NCBI GenBank assembly: GCA_905480055.1
Contig: CAJQOW010000068.1
Location: forward strand, 1-8,998
DNA length: 8,998 nucleotides
Direction: 5' to 3'
From: an uncultured Acidimicrobiia bacterium
GTDB taxonomy: Bacteria; Actinomycetota; Acidimicrobiia; UBA5794
Made by a program: the position numbers and the translations under genes. The notes beneath the pieces were generated by a model, which was given only the letters and a program-made list of their open reading frames with translations, did not search any database and was not told where the DNA came from. How positions within the stretch are numbered: the first letter of the stretch is position 1; each line of letters starts with the position of its first letter. This document shows, piece by piece, positions 5,566 to 8,998 of the stretch.

Positions 5566-7524
5566 TCAGATGACGCCGGAAATCACCAACAGCAATACGA
5601 GGATGATCAGATACGCGGCAATGCCACCACCAACGACAAGCCCGCGAATCCATCCGGGGATCTTCGAACCGCCAAAGATGAAGTAGATGATCACGCCGAT
5701 GATCGGAACGAGCAGGATGACGAAGAACCAGATGGTCATGGCGGCCTTGGACATGTCGTCCTGCCGGCGCACCATGTCCCAGATAGCGAGGGCGATCCAC
5801 GCACCCACCAGTGCCAGGGGGAGGAAGTAGGCCCACACACTGAAGATGAATGTCCACACAGTGGGCTCGGTAACGGGGATTCCTGACACGACGATCTCCT
5901 TGCCGCGGATTTCGACACCCTCCGGAAGGGTGGGTGTCTCGATCGCACTCAGATCTGGTTTCTCGAATACTTCGAACGCTGGTACCGGCGTGGCCGTTGC
6001 GGCATCCGGCATGTTCTCCTGGGGGCCGGGAGCGGGCCACGTGCGGTGGTCCGATCCGGCGGGAACACCGTTCGCCCCATCGGCCTGTGCGCCCATGAGG
6101 AAGAAGAGTGTCCCGAGATCCATCTGGAACGGGAGGTTGATGCCGTCACACGAGTGGTAGAGGGTCATCATTGGTGGGTAGTTCCAGGTGCTTGCGAGGT
6201 TGCCCTCGAAGCAGTTGCCCTTCGACAGCGGCCCAACGAGGCCCATGTCCCCGACACCGGTGCCTGCGATGGTGTTGTCCCTGACCGTGTTGTCCGAGGC
6301 CCACCAGATGTTCTGGTCGGGCAGGACGTTGGTGACGATGCCGAAGCGGTCATGATTCACGACGAGGTTCTTCTCCACGACATCGCCCTCGCCGCCCGCA
6401 AGCACGATTCCCTCGCCCCATGCCAGCCGTGCGAGGCCCTTCGTTGGTGCGTCGGCATTGTTGTTGTTGATTACGAGGTTGCCCCCGATGTACACCTCGC
6501 GGTGTGGCGGATACAGCTCGGAGTCGAGTGAGTTGGGGGCAATCCCACCCATGTTGTCCTCCCAATGGGAGTTGATGAGATAGAGGTCGCCACCGGCGTT
6601 GGTACCCGAGTAGGCGAGGCCATTCTCCACCGACACAGAGTCGACGACAACCGCATTGCACGGGTAGCACTGGCCGATGTAGATCCCGGAGTCCCGGCTG
6701 CCGGATGCGAACACGTGGTCGAGAAGCCCGTCGACCGAGTCGAACGCGTAGATGCCGTAGTCGCCCATGTTGTGGGCCGTGATGTAGGACCCGCGATATC
6801 CCGTCACCCCGGTCCAATAGAAGCCGTTGACCTCGTAGTTCCGGGCGGTGATGTTCTCGATTGCCACAGCATCGGCAACAACGTGAAAGCCATTGGAGAG
6901 CTCAAACTCGCCGTCGAGGATGGTCTCGTTGCGATCCTCGCCGGTGATGACGAGCGACGGCGTGCGCACCGTGACCGTTTCGTTGTACACACCGTTCTTG
7001 ACGAAGATCTGATCGCCCGGTGATGCCGCGTCGACACCCTCCTGGATAGTCGGGTGGTCATCGGGGATGGTGATGGTGTTGCCAGTCCAGTCGGGGACCG
7101 CTGGTTCGTTGCTTGCGCTCGGGCGCTCGTAGTCGGGCACGTCGCCAACGATCACGTAGCCGGCCATCCCGCCACCCTCGGCGTCGCCGTGGAGGGTGCA
7201 GAAGTAGGGGACGACGCCCGGTTCGTTGAATGTGCGCTCGTACCGTTGGCCCCGCTCGAGGATGAGATCGGATTCCCAGCTGCCGTCCGATGCGAAGACA
7301 TTGTGGGGGTTGTCGCCAACCATCAACCACTCGACCGTGTCGCCCTCGGCAATCTCGATGATGGGTTCGAAGAAGGAGTCGTCGTAGCCGAACACCTGGA
7401 TGGCGTCCGGGTTGGCGGTCTCCTCACCACCGTTGTCACCGCACGCCGCGACGACGACCGAAAGAGCCAGGACGCCGAGAAGGGTCAGCGCGAGGCGAAG
7501 ACGTTGGGGGACTCCACTCACCAC
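5566..7524 (-). CDS. Lipoprotein with cupredoxin domain, NosD-like beta-helix and C-terminal membrane helices
   Basis: A 652-residue exported protein. Residues 1-28 form a lipoprotein signal peptide: Arg near the N-terminus, a long Leu/Val core and lipobox VAAC with Cys28. Residues about 40-130 form a cupredoxin domain with a full type-1 copper set: His74 (in NPHNV), Cys109 and His112 (in YFCTLHG), Met120 (in GMAGYV). Residues about 150-490 form a right-handed beta-helix of the NosD/pectate-lyase-like kind: TIQEGVDAASPGDQIFVKNG, then repeated N-x-I/V turns, with a CYPC pair. The C-terminus has three hydrophobic helices at about 556-582, 597-617 and 628-651. The middle one (WFFVILLVPIIGVIIYFIFG) resembles PLDc_N segments. 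The GTG at 7524 is chosen because it gives a compact signal peptide and lies 7 nt after TATCGT; the frame stays open to 7848. GTG 7521 is equally possible. It probably handles copper or electrons at the membrane surface; the substrate is unknown. Confidence 0.85.
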   Translation of the reverse strand: MVSGVPQRLRLALTLLGVLALSVVVAACGDNGGEETANPDAIQVFGYDDSFFEPIIEIAEGDTVEWLMVGDNPHNVFASDGSWESDLILERGQRYERTFNEPGVVPYFCTLHGDAEGGGMAGYVIVGDVPDYERPSASNEPAVPDWTGNTITIPDDHPTIQEGVDAASPGDQIFVKNGVYNETVTVRTPSLVITGEDRNETILDGEFELSNGFHVVADAVAIENITARNYEVNGFYWTGVTGYRGSYITAHNMGDYGIYAFDSVDGLLDHVFASGSRDSGIYIGQCYPCNAVVVDSVSVENGLAYSGTNAGGDLYLINSHWEDNMGGIAPNSLDSELYPPHREVYIGGNLVINNNNADAPTKGLARLAWGEGIVLAGGEGDVVEKNLVVNHDRFGIVTNVLPDQNIWWASDNTVRDNTIAGTGVGDMGLVGPLSKGNCFEGNLASTWNYPPMMTLYHSCDGINLPFQMDLGTLFFLMGAQADGANGVPAGSDHRTWPAPGPQENMPDAATATPVPAFEVFEKPDLSAIETPTLPEGVEIRGKEIVVSGIPVTEPTVWTFIFSVWAYFLPLALVGAWIALAIWDMVRRQDDMSKAAMTIWFFVILLVPIIGVIIYFIFGGSKIPGWIRGLVVGGGIAAYLIILVLLLVISGVI

Positions 7525-7531
7525 GGCCGGC

Positions 7532-7537
7532 ACGATA
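7532..7537 (-). promoter_or_regulatory. -10 element TATCGT of the cupredoxin lipoprotein gene
   Basis: On the minus strand TATCGT is followed by 7 nt and then GTG (7524-7522). This is the same leaderless spacing as at ligD and the HTH-TPR gene. No Shine-Dalgarno sequence is seen. Confidence 0.45.
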
Positions 7538-7571
7538 GCAGCGAACAAAACTCGCAGCAGACTGCGTCCGC

Positions 7572-7606
7572 GGTATCGGGTACCTCGTACCTGGTAGGTC
7601 GTGCAT
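7572..7606 (+). repeat. Second heptad array, left arm (5 units, NNTANNN)
   Basis: Five contiguous 7-bp units: GGTATCG, GGTACCT, CGTACCT, GGTAGGT, CGTGCAT. TA recurs every 7 bp in the first four. The array lies about 50 bp upstream of the lipoprotein gene, in the long gap before the rRNA operon. It has the same period as the array near ku but a different unit. Confidence 0.65.
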
Positions 7607-7629
7607 CGACCGGAGGCGGTCTCCGGTTG
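7607..7629. other. Hairpin between the two heptad arms
   Basis: ACCGGAG (7609-7615) pairs with CTCCGGT (7621-7627) across a GCGGT loop. It extends by one G-T and one C-G pair to 7607/7629. It sits directly after the left array, in the interval separating the two arms. Confidence 0.55.
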
Positions 7630-7667
7630 CGAGCGACCGGAACTGCTGAGCGAGCTTTGGTCGTCCA

Positions 7668-7695
7668 AGTACTGTGTACGAGCTATCAGATACGC
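7668..7695 (-). repeat. Second heptad array, right arm (4 units, inverted)
   Basis: Four contiguous 7-bp units: AGTACTG, TGTACGA, GCTATCA, GATACGC. On the minus strand the order of cores is TAT, TAG, TAC, TAC at 7-bp spacing. This parallels the TAT, TAC, TAC, TAG order of the array at 7572 and includes shared GTATC and TCGTAC blocks. The two arms are thus an imperfect inverted repeat separated by 61 bp. Confidence 0.6.
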
Positions 7696-7782
7696 CGCTT
7701 TGGCCGCGGGCCACACGGCTGCAAGTGTCACTAGTCCACGGGGGCTGGTTACATGCCGGAATGCACCGCCGCAAGGGGGTGT

Positions 7783-7800
7783 CGCCCCATCACTGGGGCG
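7783..7800. other. Hairpin just upstream of the rrn promoter
   Basis: CGCCCCA pairs with TGGGGCG around a TCAC loop, a 7-bp stem ending 14 bp before the -35 box. It could insulate the rrn promoter from upstream transcription or bind a factor. Apart from the heptad arrays and hairpins, I see no gene in 7525-7814. Confidence 0.5.
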
Positions 7801-7814
7801 GAGAAGCGGACGAG

Positions 7815-7843
7815 TTGCACTAACTCCACGAGTGGTGTACCTT
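7815..7843 (+). promoter_or_regulatory. rrn operon promoter (TTGCAC-17-TACCTT)
   Basis: TTGCAC at 7815-7820 and TACCTT at 7838-7843 are separated by exactly 17 bp, the best sigma70-type match upstream of the 16S gene. Transcription would start near 7850, giving a 16S leader of about 390 nt. A second site further down (TTGACA at 7953) has no good -10 and is better read as boxA-like. Confidence 0.6.
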
Positions 7844-7849
7844 TCCACT

Positions 7850-8236
7850 TCTGCCGACCACGCGGTCGGTCATTGCTGCTCGTTCCGAGCAGCGAACACT
7901 GTGAGGCCCCGTCGACGATCAGCTCTTGAGCTGCGCGACGGAACCGGGCTCCTTGACAACTGAACAGTGCGTCGATCATACGCTGCAAAGCGAATGATCG
8001 AGATTGACAGGCGCTTGCCGCCAGACCAAACAACTGGGCGGTCGAACGGTGAGCGTTATGTGTCCATCAGACCGATCCACGAGGGCTTGCCCGAGCGGAG
8101 AAGGAACGATGGACGTACAAGCCAATGGTCATACACAAAGAGGACCCGTCCTCGTATGACCTCATCCTTTTGAGGGATGAAAACACTCCTGGTCTGTGCT
8201 TCGGTGCAGACGCAGGATCAATGCTCATCGAGTATT
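7850..8236 (+). ncRNA. 16S rRNA precursor leader, highly structured
   Basis: There is no ORF with coding character in this stretch. It holds a series of hairpins: CCGACC/GGTCGG (7854-7869); an 8-bp stem GCTGCTCG/CGAGCAGC (7875-7893); CCGTCG/CGACGG (7909-7941) enclosing CAGCT/AGCTG; GGTCATAC/GTATGACC (8127-8161) enclosing GAGGA/TCCTC; TCATCC/GGATGA (8162-8180); and an 8-bp stem with a TTCG tetraloop (8192-8211). A further hairpin, CATCGA/TCGATG (8226-8242), overlaps the 16S 5' end. Such leaders carry antitermination and RNase III processing signals. The 3' partner of the processing stem lies beyond the window. Confidence 0.65.
7949..7969 (+). promoter_or_regulatory. boxA-like antitermination element in the rrn leader
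   Basis: TTGACAACTGAACAGTG (7953-7969) resembles the conserved leader segment TTTGAgAACTcAAtAGTG of actinobacterial rrn operons, which contains the NusB/NusE boxA. It lies about 100 nt after the predicted transcription start. Confidence 0.5.

Positions 8237-8998
<762 letters not shown>

Noticed and set aside
5251..6040. Open frames on both strands around the terminator and lipoprotein 3' end
   Set aside because: Their translations are low-complexity Arg/Asp/His-rich shadows of the real genes in other frames.
7525..7848. N-terminal extension of the lipoprotein gene to an ATG at 7848 (108 more residues)
   Set aside because: The added residues have no signal peptide or domain character, run through both heptad arrays and overlap the rrn promoter region. 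Starting at 7524 gives a proper lipoprotein signal and a -10 box at the expected distance.
7601..7963. Open frame of 120 codons upstream of the 16S gene
   Set aside because: It has no domain signal or RBS and crosses the rrn promoter and leader hairpins. Likewise, open frames at 7749-8033 and 8067-8555 are chance reading frames in the leader and rRNA.
7953..7985. Second rrn promoter using TTGACA at 7953
   Set aside because: No TANNNT-like -10 occurs at 16-18 bp. The segment matches the boxA-like leader sequence better.

Overview
The window looks like part of a moderately GC-rich genome from an uncultured member of the Actinomycetota, possibly Acidimicrobiia-like. The grounds are the 5' half of a 16S rRNA gene (8237 to the right edge), the style of the rRNA leader, and promoters that put a -10 hexamer exactly 7 nt before the start codon, as expected for leaderless mRNAs. 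The class-level placement is an impression from memory of 16S signatures, not a computed result.

Left edge (1-819): bases 1-87 read on the minus strand as a piece of an aldehyde:ferredoxin oxidoreductase-like protein. From about base 82 the plus strand reads as the C-terminal end of an S9 prolyl-oligopeptidase-family hydrolase. The two homologies meet at the palindrome CTCGAG, so this edge is either a rearrangement or an assembly chimera. A 48-residue single-pass membrane protein and cutA follow; they overlap by 4 bp (GTGA) and share an 18-bp exact repeat that encodes the same peptide.

Centre (816-5232): a bacterial non-homologous end-joining (NHEJ) locus. ligD (minus; order phosphoesterase-ligase-polymerase) and ku (plus) are divergent. 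Their 180-bp intergenic region holds two heptad-repeat arrays facing each other. Downstream of ku, 25 bp away, is a predicted MerR-type HTH plus TPR protein that may be co-expressed or may regulate the locus. LigD and Ku would act together: Ku binds broken DNA ends and recruits LigD, whose phosphoesterase and polymerase domains tidy and fill the ends before ligation.

Right (5233-8236): a 65-residue two-helix membrane protein with its own promoter and RBS, then a strong hairpin terminator shared with a convergent gene. That gene (5566-7524, minus) encodes an unusual lipoprotein: cupredoxin domain, NosD/pectate-lyase-like right-handed beta-helix, and three C-terminal membrane helices including a PLDc_N-like segment. 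The roughly 700-bp region between it and the 16S gene holds a second pair of inverted heptad arrays, hairpins, a good sigma70-type rrn promoter (TTGCAC-17-TACCTT), and a roughly 390-nt structured leader with a boxA-like element.

The observations most worth a second look are the two loci with inverted 7-bp-period arrays, the consistent 7-nt leaderless promoter spacing, the cupredoxin/beta-helix/membrane fusion, the HTH-TPR gene behind ku, and the chimeric left edge.
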